Below, in pieces: positions 1 through 6,891 of a stretch of 19,191 bases of DNA. The stretch's first letter is position 1, and each line of letters begins with the position of its first letter. A program made the translations under genes and the position numbers. Below the pieces are notes generated by a model that saw only the letters and a list, made by a program, of their open reading frames with translations, was not told the origin of the DNA and ran no database searches. The DNA comes from Flavobacteriales bacterium UBA4585. Lineage in GTDB: Bacteria > Bacteroidota > Bacteroidia > Flavobacteriales > Schleiferiaceae. The DNA is taken from assembly GCA_949487015.1 (NCBI GenBank), contig CATAQZ010000082.1:1-19191 (forward strand), read 5' to 3'.

Positions 1-80
1 AGCTGCACTAAACCCCGTGGATGCCTTAAGACACGAATAAATCATAGCATGCTCGCGCCGGTTCCAACGCGAACCTCGAA

Positions 81-239
81 CTATTTTTGTTCTAGTTTTT
101 GGTAGCCAAGGGCAGCGCCAAAAGCAACACCTACGGGCAACCAAAGGCCGATATTATCTGTGAATAAGCCTATAAAGAGCCCCGTAACCAGGCCCAAACT
201 TAAAAATTTGGTAAACGTTGGATGTTCTTCTTTTTTCAT
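81..239 (-). CDS. Small glycine-rich membrane protein, 52 residues, function unknown
   Basis: This short frame has an ATG start and a TAG stop. The product has a charged N-terminus (MKKEEHPTFTK), then a hydrophobic, glycine-rich stretch over residues 12-46 that could form two short membrane segments or a helical hairpin, and ends in a short polar tail. Small-residue spacing (GLVTGLFIG and GVAFGAALG) suggests close helix packing. It lies on the same strand as the ribosomal operon but behind that operon's terminator, so it may be transcribed separately or by read-through. I see no good -7 element directly upstream. I do not recognise the family. It could be a chance frame, but the composition and the position of its start, just past the terminator, favour a real small gene. 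Confidence 0.6.
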   Translation of the reverse strand: MKKEEHPTFTKFLSLGLVTGLFIGLFTDNIGLWLPVGVAFGAALGYQKLEQK

Positions 240-250
240 AGCAAATGGCT

Positions 251-283
251 AAAAAAAAAGCCACTCCTAATGGAATGGCTTTT
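251..283 (-). terminator. Rho-independent terminator of the rpsF-rpsR-rplI operon
   Basis: On the minus strand a 12-bp stem (arms 272-283 and 256-267, one G-U pair) closes a four-base loop at 268-271. The nine A bases at 251-259 on the plus strand give the U-tract. It starts 21 bp beyond the rplI stop codon, as expected for the end of this operon. Confidence 0.85.
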
Positions 284-303
284 CTATGCTTGTAGTGGCT
301 GGA

Positions 304-753
304 TTAAGCTTCAGCAACAACATCAAATTCAAACGCTACAACCACCTCACGGTGAAGGCGAACGTTTGCAGTGTAATGTCCCAATGCCTTAACAGAACCA
401 CCCACGATTTGGATGAATTTCTTGTCCATAGACACACCCTCTTTTGCGAGAGCGTCAGCAACATGACCGTTGGTGATTGAGCCGAATAATTTGTTGCCTT
501 GACCGATTTTCGCAGTCATCTTTAGTTCAACAGCACCCAATTTCTCTGCAGTCGCTTTTGCATCCGCAATCGCTTTAGCTTCTTTATGGGCACGTTGACG
601 TAAGTTTTCTGCCAAAACCTTCTTTGCACTTTCTGTAGCCAAAACTCCAATTCCTTGAGGAATTAAAAAGTTACGACCGTAACCATCTTTAACAGTTACC
701 ACGTCGTCAGCAAAACCTAAGTTTTCTACGTCTTTCTTTAGAATGATTTCCAT
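304..753 (-). CDS. rplI: 50S ribosomal protein L9
   Basis: The 149-residue product is the large-subunit protein bL9, which binds 23S rRNA near the L1 stalk and reaches over the subunit surface. The N-terminal rRNA-binding domain is clear: MEIILKKDVENLG, then VVTVKDGYGRNFLIPQG, the family signature. It is followed by the long charged connecting helix (about residues 40-75) and a C-terminal domain beginning with LGAVELKMTAKIGQGNKLFG. Length is normal for the family. It is the last gene of the rpsF-rpsR-rplI cluster, 9 bp after rpsR, and is followed by a terminator. No gene for ssb or priB is inserted in this operon, unlike in several other phyla. Confidence 0.97.
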   Translation of the reverse strand: MEIILKKDVENLGFADDVVTVKDGYGRNFLIPQGIGVLATESAKKVLAENLRQRAHKEAKAIADAKATAEKLGAVELKMTAKIGQGNKLFGSITNGHVADALAKEGVSMDKKFIQIVGGSVKALGHYTANVRLHREVVVAFEFDVVAEA

Positions 754-762
754 GGTACTGAA

Positions 763-1038
763 TTATTTGAGGTTATCAGCTACGTAAGGCATCAATGCAA
801 TGTGACGAGCACGTTTGATGGCTGTAGACAATTTTCTTTGATATTTCAATGAAGTACCGGTCAAACGACGAGGTAAGATTTTACCTTGTGGGTTTACAAA
901 ACGCAACAAGTAATCTGGATCCTTGTAGTCGATGTATTTAATACCGGATTTCTTAAAACGACAGTATTTCTTTTGATTGCCGCTTTCTACGTTGATGGGC
1001 TGCAAGTAACGCACATCACCTTTTCCTTTAAATGCCAT
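763..1038 (-). CDS. rpsR: 30S ribosomal protein S18
   Basis: The 91-residue product is bS18, which pairs with bS6 on the platform of the small subunit. The signature runs from YIDYKDPDYLLRFV through GKILPRRLTGTSLKYQRKL to AIKRARHIALMPYV. The N-terminal arm is longer than in E. coli (91 versus about 75 residues), which is usual in Bacteroidetes as far as I know. It follows rpsF by 11 bp and precedes rplI by 9 bp, so it is the middle gene of the operon. In this phylum bS6, bS18 and bS21 are known to shield the 3' tail of 16S rRNA, which fits the lack of Shine-Dalgarno sequences in this window. Confidence 0.97.
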   Translation of the reverse strand: MAFKGKGDVRYLQPINVESGNQKKYCRFKKSGIKYIDYKDPDYLLRFVNPQGKILPRRLTGTSLKYQRKLSTAIKRARHIALMPYVADNLK

Positions 1039-1049
1039 AGTCTATGTAT

Positions 1050-1382
1050 TTATGCGTTAGCTTTTGCACGACGCTTCGCAGCGTATTCGATGCCGTATTT
1101 GTCCATTCTCACGGTCAAGAAACGCATGATGCGCTCGTCGCGTTTGAATTCAACTTCTAATGGAGCGATTGCTTCACCAGGAGCTGTAAATTCTACAAAG
1201 TGGTAAAAGCCACTCTTTTTCTTTTGGATTGGGTAAGCCATCTTCTTGAGGCCCCAGTTTTCTTTGTTGATAATGCTCGCGCCCTTCTCTTTCATGAGGC
1301 CTACGAACTTATCTACCGCTTCCTTTACCTGATCTTCAGATAAAACGGGATTCAAAATGAAAACGGTTTCGTACTGATTCAT
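1050..1382 (-). CDS. rpsF: 30S ribosomal protein S6
   Basis: The 110-residue product is bS6, a small-subunit platform protein that forms a heterodimer with bS18. Recognisable parts are the start MNQYETVFILNPVLSEDQV, the central GASIINKENWGLKKMAYPI and KKSGFYHFVEFTAPG, and the end FKRDERIMRFLTVRMDKY. Length is normal. It is the first gene of the rpsF-rpsR-rplI operon. Its ATG lies 29 bp downstream of a perfect -7 element (see the promoter entry), and no Shine-Dalgarno sequence precedes it. Confidence 0.97.
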   Translation of the reverse strand: MNQYETVFILNPVLSEDQVKEAVDKFVGLMKEKGASIINKENWGLKKMAYPIQKKKSGFYHFVEFTAPGEAIAPLEVEFKRDERIMRFLTVRMDKYGIEYAAKRRAKANA

Positions 1383-1411
1383 AATTATTTGAACTTAAAA
1401 ATTAAGGAGTG

Positions 1412-1442
1412 CAAATGTACGAGACTTTTCCCATTCGGACAA
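1412..1442 (-). promoter_or_regulatory. Bacteroidetes-type promoter of the rpsF operon
   Basis: On the minus strand there is a TTG (-33 element, 1442-1440), a 20-bp spacer, and a perfect TACATTTG (-7 element, 1419-1412; consensus TAnnTTTG). Transcription would start near 1406, giving a leader of about 25 nt. The match in both boxes and the spacing make this the clearest promoter in the window. Confidence 0.75.
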
Positions 1443-1489
1443 GGTATGTTAGCAACGTGTTTACAGGTCTTTTTTTATTCCTGTAGAAA

Positions 1490-1514
1490 TTGGTCCAATC
1501 ACCGCTTATATTTG
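1490..1514 (+). promoter_or_regulatory. dnaX promoter with a -7 box almost touching the start codon
   Basis: A perfect TATATTTG (TAnnTTTG) lies at 1507-1514, only 4 bp before the dnaX ATG at 1519. A TTG lies at 1490-1492, but with a 14-bp spacer, shorter than usual. If the -7 box is used at normal spacing, the RNA would begin at or within a few bases of the A of the ATG, that is, a leaderless or nearly leaderless mRNA. Confidence 0.5.
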
Positions 1515-1518
1515 TGCT

Positions 1519-3393
1519 ATGGAGCAATTCGTCGTATCAGCAAGAAAGTACCGCCCGCAGGCCTTTGAGGCCGTTGTAGGACAGTCGCACATTACAGATA
1601 CACTGCTTAAAAGCGTTGATAACGATCATTTAGCCCAAGCACTATTATTTTGTGGACCGCGCGGTGTAGGTAAAACTACTTGTGCACGAATCTTGGCAAA
1701 AGTAATCAATGGTGGGGCGAATTTAAATGATGAAGAATTAGCGCTTAACATTTTCGAACTCGATGCTGCTTCGAATAATTCTGTGGATGATATCCGCAGG
1801 CTTATAGATCAAGTGCGCTTTGCTCCACAAACCGGTAAATTCAAGGTATACATCATTGATGAGGTACACATGCTCTCTCAGCAGGCCTTTAATGCCTTCT
1901 TGAAGACGCTCGAGGAACCGCCTGCGCATGCCATCTTCATTCTAGCGACCACGGAAAAGCATAAAATCATACCAACCATTTTATCCCGTTGTCAAATCTT
2001 TGACTTCAAGCGTATCACTGTGGATGATATTGCCGGTCATTTGGCTTTTGTTGCAGAAAAAGAGGGCGTCAACGCAGAACCGGAAGCCTTGCATATGATT
2101 GCAGAGAAGGCAGACGGCGCTTTACGTGATGCGCTTTCATTATTCGATCGAATGGTTAGCTTTTCGGGCAATGATTTGACTTACGAGCAAGTTGTTAATG
2201 TGCTCGACATACTTGATTACAACTATTTCTTCCGCACAGTTAAACTGGCCAATGAGGTGAACTATCCGGACCTGCTCTTACTTTATAACGAAGTTTTAGA
2301 AAAAGGATTCAATGGACATGAATTCGTTGTAGGAATGGCAAAGCACTTCAGGGACTTATTGGTTGCAAGAGAACCACGTACGGTAGAACTACTCGAAGTA
2401 GGACCGTCCATACGCGAACAGTACCTCAGCCAAAGCAAGGCAAGCTCTACACGCTTCTTACTTCACGGGTTGAAGGTTTTCAATGAACTCGACGGGCAAT
2501 ATAAAATGGCAAGTCAACCACGAATCTTAGTAGAACTGGGGCTCTTAAAATTGGTCGAATTTATTTCGCAGGAAAAAAAAAAGTCGCAACCCAGCGTAGC
2601 GCCTAAATCCACCGAGGATTTTCTACCGCCAGCCATACCTAAACGGAGCACACCAGCACCAAAGCCCGTGCCAGCAGCATCCCCAGTAGAAAACACTTCT
2701 CAAACTGTTGCTACTCCGAGCGTAGCAAAAGAAGAGGCCAAGGCTTCCTCGGCTTCAGAGTCTGTAGTAGGTAAAAGTGCTGCTCTCGATGATTTACCTG
2801 AAGAACCCACACTACCAGAAACCGCTCCCCATGAACCGCCTGTTGCGAGTCCAGAAGCAGCATTTGACACTAAATCACTTAAAGCTTCAACGCCACCACC
2901 AGCCACACCGAACAGCGGTGGACTATCACTTATGGCGGCCTTGAACGACCTATCAAAAGAAAACAATTCGCCCGCTTTTGTACCCGAATCAGCGGATGAG
3001 GAAGCTGCTCCTCAGGTACAGGAAGGTCCTCAAAGTGTATTCAACGAAAAGGAACTAATCGACGCACTTGGCACTTATGTGAAGCAAAGGCACGTAAAAA
3101 CGGCCATACGCACGCTGCTTTCGGCGCAAGTCCCTAAAATTCTTGATAAGAACACATTGCAGATATCCCTAGACAATAACATTCAGCTTGGTTATTTCAA
3201 TGAGGAGCAAAAGGAATTGGTTCCTTATTTAAGAAAGAAATTGGACAATTTTGCCTTGCGATTTGAAACCATATTGGTGGAAAGTGAGCAGGTGAAAAAG
3301 CTGTACCTCCCTGAGGAAAAGTACAAGCACATGGCCGAAAAAAACGCCAATCTCATTTACCTGCGACAGAAAATTAAAACCGATCTCGAATAA
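1519..3393 (+). CDS. dnaX: DNA polymerase III subunit gamma/tau
   Basis: The 624-residue product is the clamp-loader ATPase that loads the sliding clamp and, as tau, ties the polymerase to the helicase. The AAA+ part shows Walker A GPRGVGKT (46-53), Walker B IIDEVH (112-117) and the SRC arginine-finger motif (156-158). The usual four zinc-binding cysteines between Walker A and B are missing and replaced by a short acidic stretch, which I recall as typical of flavobacteria. The oligomerisation domain ends near residue 350. A long Pro/Ala/Ser/Glu-rich linker follows (about 360-510), then a tau-type C-terminal domain. Codons 352-355 read through a run of ten A bases that could yield a short gamma form. 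The gene starts 136 bp from divergent rpsF, and its TAA shares one base with the next ATG. Confidence 0.96.
   Translation: MEQFVVSARKYRPQAFEAVVGQSHITDTLLKSVDNDHLAQALLFCGPRGVGKTTCARILAKVINGGANLNDEELALNIFELDAASNNSVDDIRRLIDQVRFAPQTGKFKVYIIDEVHMLSQQAFNAFLKTLEEPPAHAIFILATTEKHKIIPTILSRCQIFDFKRITVDDIAGHLAFVAEKEGVNAEPEALHMIAEKADGALRDALSLFDRMVSFSGNDLTYEQVVNVLDILDYNYFFRTVKLANEVNYPDLLLLYNEVLEKGFNGHEFVVGMAKHFRDLLVAREPRTVELLEVGPSIREQYLSQSKASSTRFLLHGLKVFNELDGQYKMASQPRILVELGLLKLVEFISQEKKKSQPSVAPKSTEDFLPPAIPKRSTPAPKPVPAASPVENTSQTVATPSVAKEEAKASSASESVVGKSAALDDLPEEPTLPETAPHEPPVASPEAAFDTKSLKASTPPPATPNSGGLSLMAALNDLSKENNSPAFVPESADEEAAPQVQEGPQSVFNEKELIDALGTYVKQRHVKTAIRTLLSAQVPKILDKNTLQISLDNNIQLGYFNEEQKELVPYLRKKLDNFALRFETILVESEQVKKLYLPEEKYKHMAEKNANLIYLRQKIKTDLE
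2572..2606 (+). promoter_or_regulatory. A10 slippery tract in dnaX, possible gamma-subunit recoding site
   Basis: Ten A bases run from 2573 to 2582 and are followed by G, so the zero frame reads GAA AAA AAA AAG and contains the heptamer A_AAA_AAG used for E. coli dnaX frameshifting. In the -1 frame the next stop is TAA at 2604-2606, giving a product of about 362 residues. In the +1 frame the stop is TAG at 2597-2599, giving about 359. I see no strong downstream stem-loop, so RNA-polymerase slippage on the A tract is at least as likely as ribosomal frameshifting. The function is inferred, not shown. Confidence 0.55.
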
Positions 3394-4277
3394 TGCGGCG
3401 CAGTACGATTTTACTTCTACTTTCTTTGATCACGTTCAGTGCTCAAGCCCAATTCAACTGGTGGAATCAAACGCACAATTGGGACGGTGCCACACCATGG
3501 ACGCATTACATGACGTATTCCCATGCCTTTTTAGGACCAAATGCGTTGCCTATACCGACCGTGGCAGGAGTACATAGAAATTACGCCAGCTCCAGCACGC
3601 AAATCAGTCTTCGCGGAGATGACCAATTCGTGAATTGGCACAATGAGGTCCAATTGGTCTCAGGAAAAACACTATTCAACGTGATACACCAAAGTGTGGA
3701 AGCGTTTAGAACGACAACAGATGTGCGCGATCTGCGCGCTTCTCGAGGCGAAAGTGGACAGGGCATTCAAGCCGGCGACGTCATTGTAAACATCTCACAT
3801 CGACTCTATGAAAATAACGATGATGGCACAAAGGAAGTGTATTTCACTACCCACCTGAAGACCGCCGCCGGTCCGCTAAACAATGCTCGTTTCACCGATG
3901 CACCTGGGTACGCTTTCTTTTTCACCGGACGCTGGAATCCGAAGTATACCCGATTTTGGATTTCTACTAACGCTGGCTTCCAGGTCTATCAAACGCACTG
4001 GGTGGACTACCCCCAAAACGATGGATTTCTGGGTAACGTTTTAATTACCCAAAGAATGGACAATGGGATCGGCCTCCACGCTGAATTAAAAACCTTTACT
4101 GGATATTTTAGAGACGGTGATTGGCCCCGTATACTGAACCTAAGCATCGATAGAAACTTTGGTGGAAAAAACAGGTCAGTTTTGCAATGGACGAAAGGGC
4201 TCAACGATTATCCTTTCTCCTACCTCAGCGTTACGCACATGATCTTTTTAGATCAACCAGCGAAGTCGCCAAAATAG
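3393..4277 (+). CDS. Secreted protein of unknown function, probably envelope-located
   Basis: The 294-residue product begins with a typical signal peptide: Arg-Arg at 2-3, a Leu/Ile-rich core, and an AQA-type cleavage site near residue 19. The mature part is rich in Trp, Tyr, Phe, Thr and Asn and has alternating patterns of beta strands (for example KYTRFWISTNAGFQVYQTHW), so it may be a beta-sandwich or a small outer-membrane barrel. There is no lipobox cysteine and no long membrane helix. I do not recognise a family. The ATG overlaps the dnaX stop by one base (TAATG), suggesting translational coupling to dnaX. The 3' end overlaps the oppositely oriented glycosyltransferase gene by 30 bp. It is most probably a lineage-specific conserved protein. 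Confidence 0.85.
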   Translation: MRRSTILLLLSLITFSAQAQFNWWNQTHNWDGATPWTHYMTYSHAFLGPNALPIPTVAGVHRNYASSSTQISLRGDDQFVNWHNEVQLVSGKTLFNVIHQSVEAFRTTTDVRDLRASRGESGQGIQAGDVIVNISHRLYENNDDGTKEVYFTTHLKTAAGPLNNARFTDAPGYAFFFTGRWNPKYTRFWISTNAGFQVYQTHWVDYPQNDGFLGNVLITQRMDNGIGLHAELKTFTGYFRDGDWPRILNLSIDRNFGGKNRSVLQWTKGLNDYPFSYLSVTHMIFLDQPAKSPK

Positions 4278-5102
4278 ATTTAACGGAACGTGCGCTACCT
4301 TTGCCTTAAGCAGCGCTTTCTTCTTCCACTTTTTCTGCTCCGTTTTATCGCCACGTTTCTTGTATGTCCTTGCAAGTTCGTAAGCCTTACGCACCTCGTA
4401 AAGTGCCAGCTGCTGGTCATCAATATGGCCCAATTTCCTAGCCTTCTCCACCGCTTTCATCACCTTATCCACATGCCCTTCTGCATCAGCCGTCATTCCA
4501 AAATCCAATCGATATTTAGTGGTACAATGTGGAATCTTCATTGGCATCACACCCCTAGAGAACAGCTCCAAATAGGCGCCGGCGTCCTCCTGTAATTCAC
4601 GATCTTCCTCCCATCTAAACGTCGTATCCGATCGCATAATCACAGTGCTCGGAACAATAGGATTGAAGGCCAAAAAATCTTCTACGGCTCGAATCTTCGG
4701 GCAAGCACGCTCGCGCATCCGCGCCCCAGCATCTGCTGGACTCCACTCAAAGATGGGCGTGTAAAACCACTGAACGTCTGGAAAGCGCATCAAATAATCC
4801 CGTGCATGGGCCAATTTATTCGAACCCCAAACATCATCCGCATCTAAAAACACCCAAGCATCTCCTTTCGCCGCGCGCATGCCCGCATTTCGTGCTGCAC
4901 CCAATCCCGCATTTGCTTGATCCACACAAACCAAAGGCAATCGGTCCATAAATGACTGGATTACCGCCGCCGTTTCATCCGTCGAGCCGTCGTTCACCAC
5001 CACCACTTCAAAGGGTTGCACGTGCTGCTGCTCCACGGAACACAGGGCCTCACCCAGCGTCGCCGCTGCATTATATGCCGGTATGATCACAGATAGCTTC
5101 AT
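4248..5102 (-). CDS. Family 2 glycosyltransferase
   Basis: The 284-residue product has a GT-A fold of the GT2 type, which moves sugars from nucleotide-sugar donors onto glycans at the inner face of the membrane. It shows the N-terminal SVIIPAYNAAATLGEAL, the donor-binding VVVVNDGSTDET (34-44), AGLGAARNAGMRAAKGDAW, and the metal-binding DADD (87-90). The C-terminal third is strongly basic with an amphipathic end (KKWKKKALL, then NLFWRLRWLI), plausible for membrane attachment. I take the ATG at 5102; a TTG one codon upstream is possible. The upstream fusion gene ends TGATG with one shared base, so the two are co-transcribed and coupled. Donor and acceptor cannot be told from sequence. Confidence 0.9.
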   Translation of the reverse strand: MKLSVIIPAYNAAATLGEALCSVEQQHVQPFEVVVVNDGSTDETAAVIQSFMDRLPLVCVDQANAGLGAARNAGMRAAKGDAWVFLDADDVWGSNKLAHARDYLMRFPDVQWFYTPIFEWSPADAGARMRERACPKIRAVEDFLAFNPIVPSTVIMRSDTTFRWEEDRELQEDAGAYLELFSRGVMPMKIPHCTTKYRLDFGMTADAEGHVDKVMKAVEKARKLGHIDDQQLALYEVRKAYELARTYKKRGDKTEQKKWKKKALLKAKVAHVPLNLFWRLRWLI

Positions 5103-6877
5103 CAATACGGGAAAAAAGTTTTTGGAAATAATCGAGCAGCCAATTTCTTTACCGGCTCCTTCAAACCCAACGCCTTCACTACACCGCCGGTCGATTTTAT
5201 CAATGCACTCTTCACTAAATAAATCAGCAATCCACTACGGTACCTTCTAAAAACCCGAAACAAACGCCCGTTATTTCGCAACACCTCCCAGCTCCATTTC
5301 ATACTAAACACATTACCTGCCCACCACATGGCAACTTGCGCACGGGCAGACTGCAAGGTTTGCTGATCCGTCCAACCTTCACGTTCGAAGATGTCGTACA
5401 TCGCTAAAATTTCATCAAAGGCCGTATAACTGGCAATGGCTCTGGAACGCTGCGTACGTTCGTGAAAACGAAAATAGTTTCTCGCCGTTGCAAAAAACTG
5501 TAACTCACCGTGCTGCAACAACCGCGCATAAAACAACCAGTCTCCGTTCAAGCGCCAACTCGTCTCAGGGGCACCCACCTGATCAAAAACCGATTTTCGA
5601 AATAAAACTCCGCTCGCGTTAGGCACTGTATTTGAAAAAATTATACTTCGCGCAACCTCTACCTTGCCATCCACCGTAAAGTCCGATTTCCAGCGCGAAG
5701 CATCGCCAAATATAAATCCATAATCCTCCTTAAAATCGCGTAAAAACCCACCTTCCTCATCCACTAAATGACTGTGGCTGTAGGCCATCACCGCTTTTTT
5801 GTTGCGCTCAAGGGCATCCACATGCAATGCCAACATATCCAATGCACACGCATCATCGCTTTCAGCGATCCATAAATATTTCCCTTTTGCCCATGCGGAA
5901 CCCCGAGCCCATTGTGCAAAAGGGCTTCCTGAATTCTTTTCGTTAAACAACACCTCCAAGCGATCGTCCTTTGCAGCCCATTTTTCCAGTACACTTCGAC
6001 TCTCATCGGGTGAACAGTCGTCCATGAGCAGCACTTCAATGTTTTGATAGGTTTGATTCACTATGGTGGAGATGCGCTCGTCTAAATAGTCAGCATGGTT
6101 ATAATTCGGCACAATCACACTCACCAACGGCCCGTCAGTGGGCAACACATACATTGACTTTTTTTGCACTGATTCTTCCGCTTGTTTTTTACCACGCCGA
6201 GTAAACCCTGTCATTTGACCTGGCTTGACATTTGCAAACTGGTATAAACTAAACCACGTCTTGCGTTGAATAGCTTCATCGCTGCTGGTTAAATCTTCAT
6301 AATGCACCGCACGGTAATCGACGCCATAGCGTTTAAGTAGCTTCGCTGCGTTCGAAGTATAGGCACGAGCCAATTCTAAAGCGCCCTCAGCACCCAATGC
6401 ACTTTGCGCTTCGTAAGAAAGCGACTGGCGAAGAAGCAGAGAATCCACAACGGCCGCTTCATCACGTAATACCCAAATCACCTTAGCATTAGGAAAACGT
6501 TCTAACCACCAAGGCAAAGTCAGACATAAACGTGGGTCTTTAACCAGCCAAGGCCCCGCATAATGCATCCATTGACGCAACGAACTGCCCGTTGAAATCT
6601 TCAGATGCGCAGCATATAGATCGCGTGCTTTCAGCGCACTCATGCCCGATTTAACAGCGGCCTCTAATGCGCTCTCCGCAGGAACGTTCCACCAATTCCC
6701 GTTCGCCTCTTCGAGCAAACGTTCATTGATATCAATCGCATAAAGGGGCTCAGAGTTGTGATCACATATGGCACCAGGATATACCCCAGCAGAGGCTAGC
6801 GCTTGCGCCACCATGGTCGTTCCACTGCGGTGCATGCCTAGAATAAAAACGGGTGCCTGTATTTTGGTTTTTAACAC
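5102..6877 (-). CDS. Sulfotransferase-glycosyltransferase (GT2) fusion protein
   Basis: The 591-residue product joins two enzymes. Residues 1 to about 235 form a PAPS-dependent sulfotransferase: P-loop GMHRSGTT (14-21, binding the 5' phosphosulfate), VKDPRL (112-117), and the 3'-phosphate site with VLRD (136-139) followed by a serine (146). Residues from about 250 form a GT2 domain: LVSVIVPNYNHADYL (251-265), VLLMDDCSPDES, NSGSPFAQW, and the metal-binding ESDD (339-342). The C-terminal 100 residues are basic and may touch the membrane. The start is GTG at 6877; an in-frame TAG lies four codons upstream, so there is no longer version. It runs with the downstream GT2 gene. Together they probably build and sulfate an extracellular or envelope glycan, but the target is unknown. 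Confidence 0.88.
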   Translation of the reverse strand: MLKTKIQAPVFILGMHRSGTTMVAQALASAGVYPGAICDHNSEPLYAIDINERLLEEANGNWWNVPAESALEAAVKSGMSALKARDLYAAHLKISTGSSLRQWMHYAGPWLVKDPRLCLTLPWWLERFPNAKVIWVLRDEAAVVDSLLLRQSLSYEAQSALGAEGALELARAYTSNAAKLLKRYGVDYRAVHYEDLTSSDEAIQRKTWFSLYQFANVKPGQMTGFTRRGKKQAEESVQKKSMYVLPTDGPLVSVIVPNYNHADYLDERISTIVNQTYQNIEVLLMDDCSPDESRSVLEKWAAKDDRLEVLFNEKNSGSPFAQWARGSAWAKGKYLWIAESDDACALDMLALHVDALERNKKAVMAYSHSHLVDEEGGFLRDFKEDYGFIFGDASRWKSDFTVDGKVEVARSIIFSNTVPNASGVLFRKSVFDQVGAPETSWRLNGDWLFYARLLQHGELQFFATARNYFRFHERTQRSRAIASYTAFDEILAMYDIFEREGWTDQQTLQSARAQVAMWWAGNVFSMKWSWEVLRNNGRLFRVFRRYRSGLLIYLVKSALIKSTGGVVKALGLKEPVKKLAARLFPKTFFPY

Positions 6878-6891
6878 GTATTTTCGAGCCT

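Noticed and set aside
1..45. Minus-strand open frame of 15 codons running off the window start (begins MIYSCLKAS)
   Set aside because: Too short to judge and cut by the window edge; could be the start of a further gene or chance.
60..77. Inverted repeat GGTTC/GAACC looking like a tRNA T-arm
   Set aside because: The loop has six bases, lacks the TTCRA core, and no acceptor or anticodon stem can be formed around it.
1404..1409. AAGGAG Shine-Dalgarno-like sequence on the plus strand
   Set aside because: No start codon follows at a suitable distance; dnaX begins more than 100 bp later, and the lineage does not rely on such sites.
5788..6047. Open frames on both strands within the fusion gene
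   Set aside because: They are out-of-frame shadows of the glycosyltransferase domain and have no recognisable protein features.
6853..6891. GTG-started N-terminal extension of the plus-strand sulfotransferase
   Set aside because: It lies inside the divergent fusion gene and adds residues not expected before the PAPS motif; the ATG at 6892 fits better.
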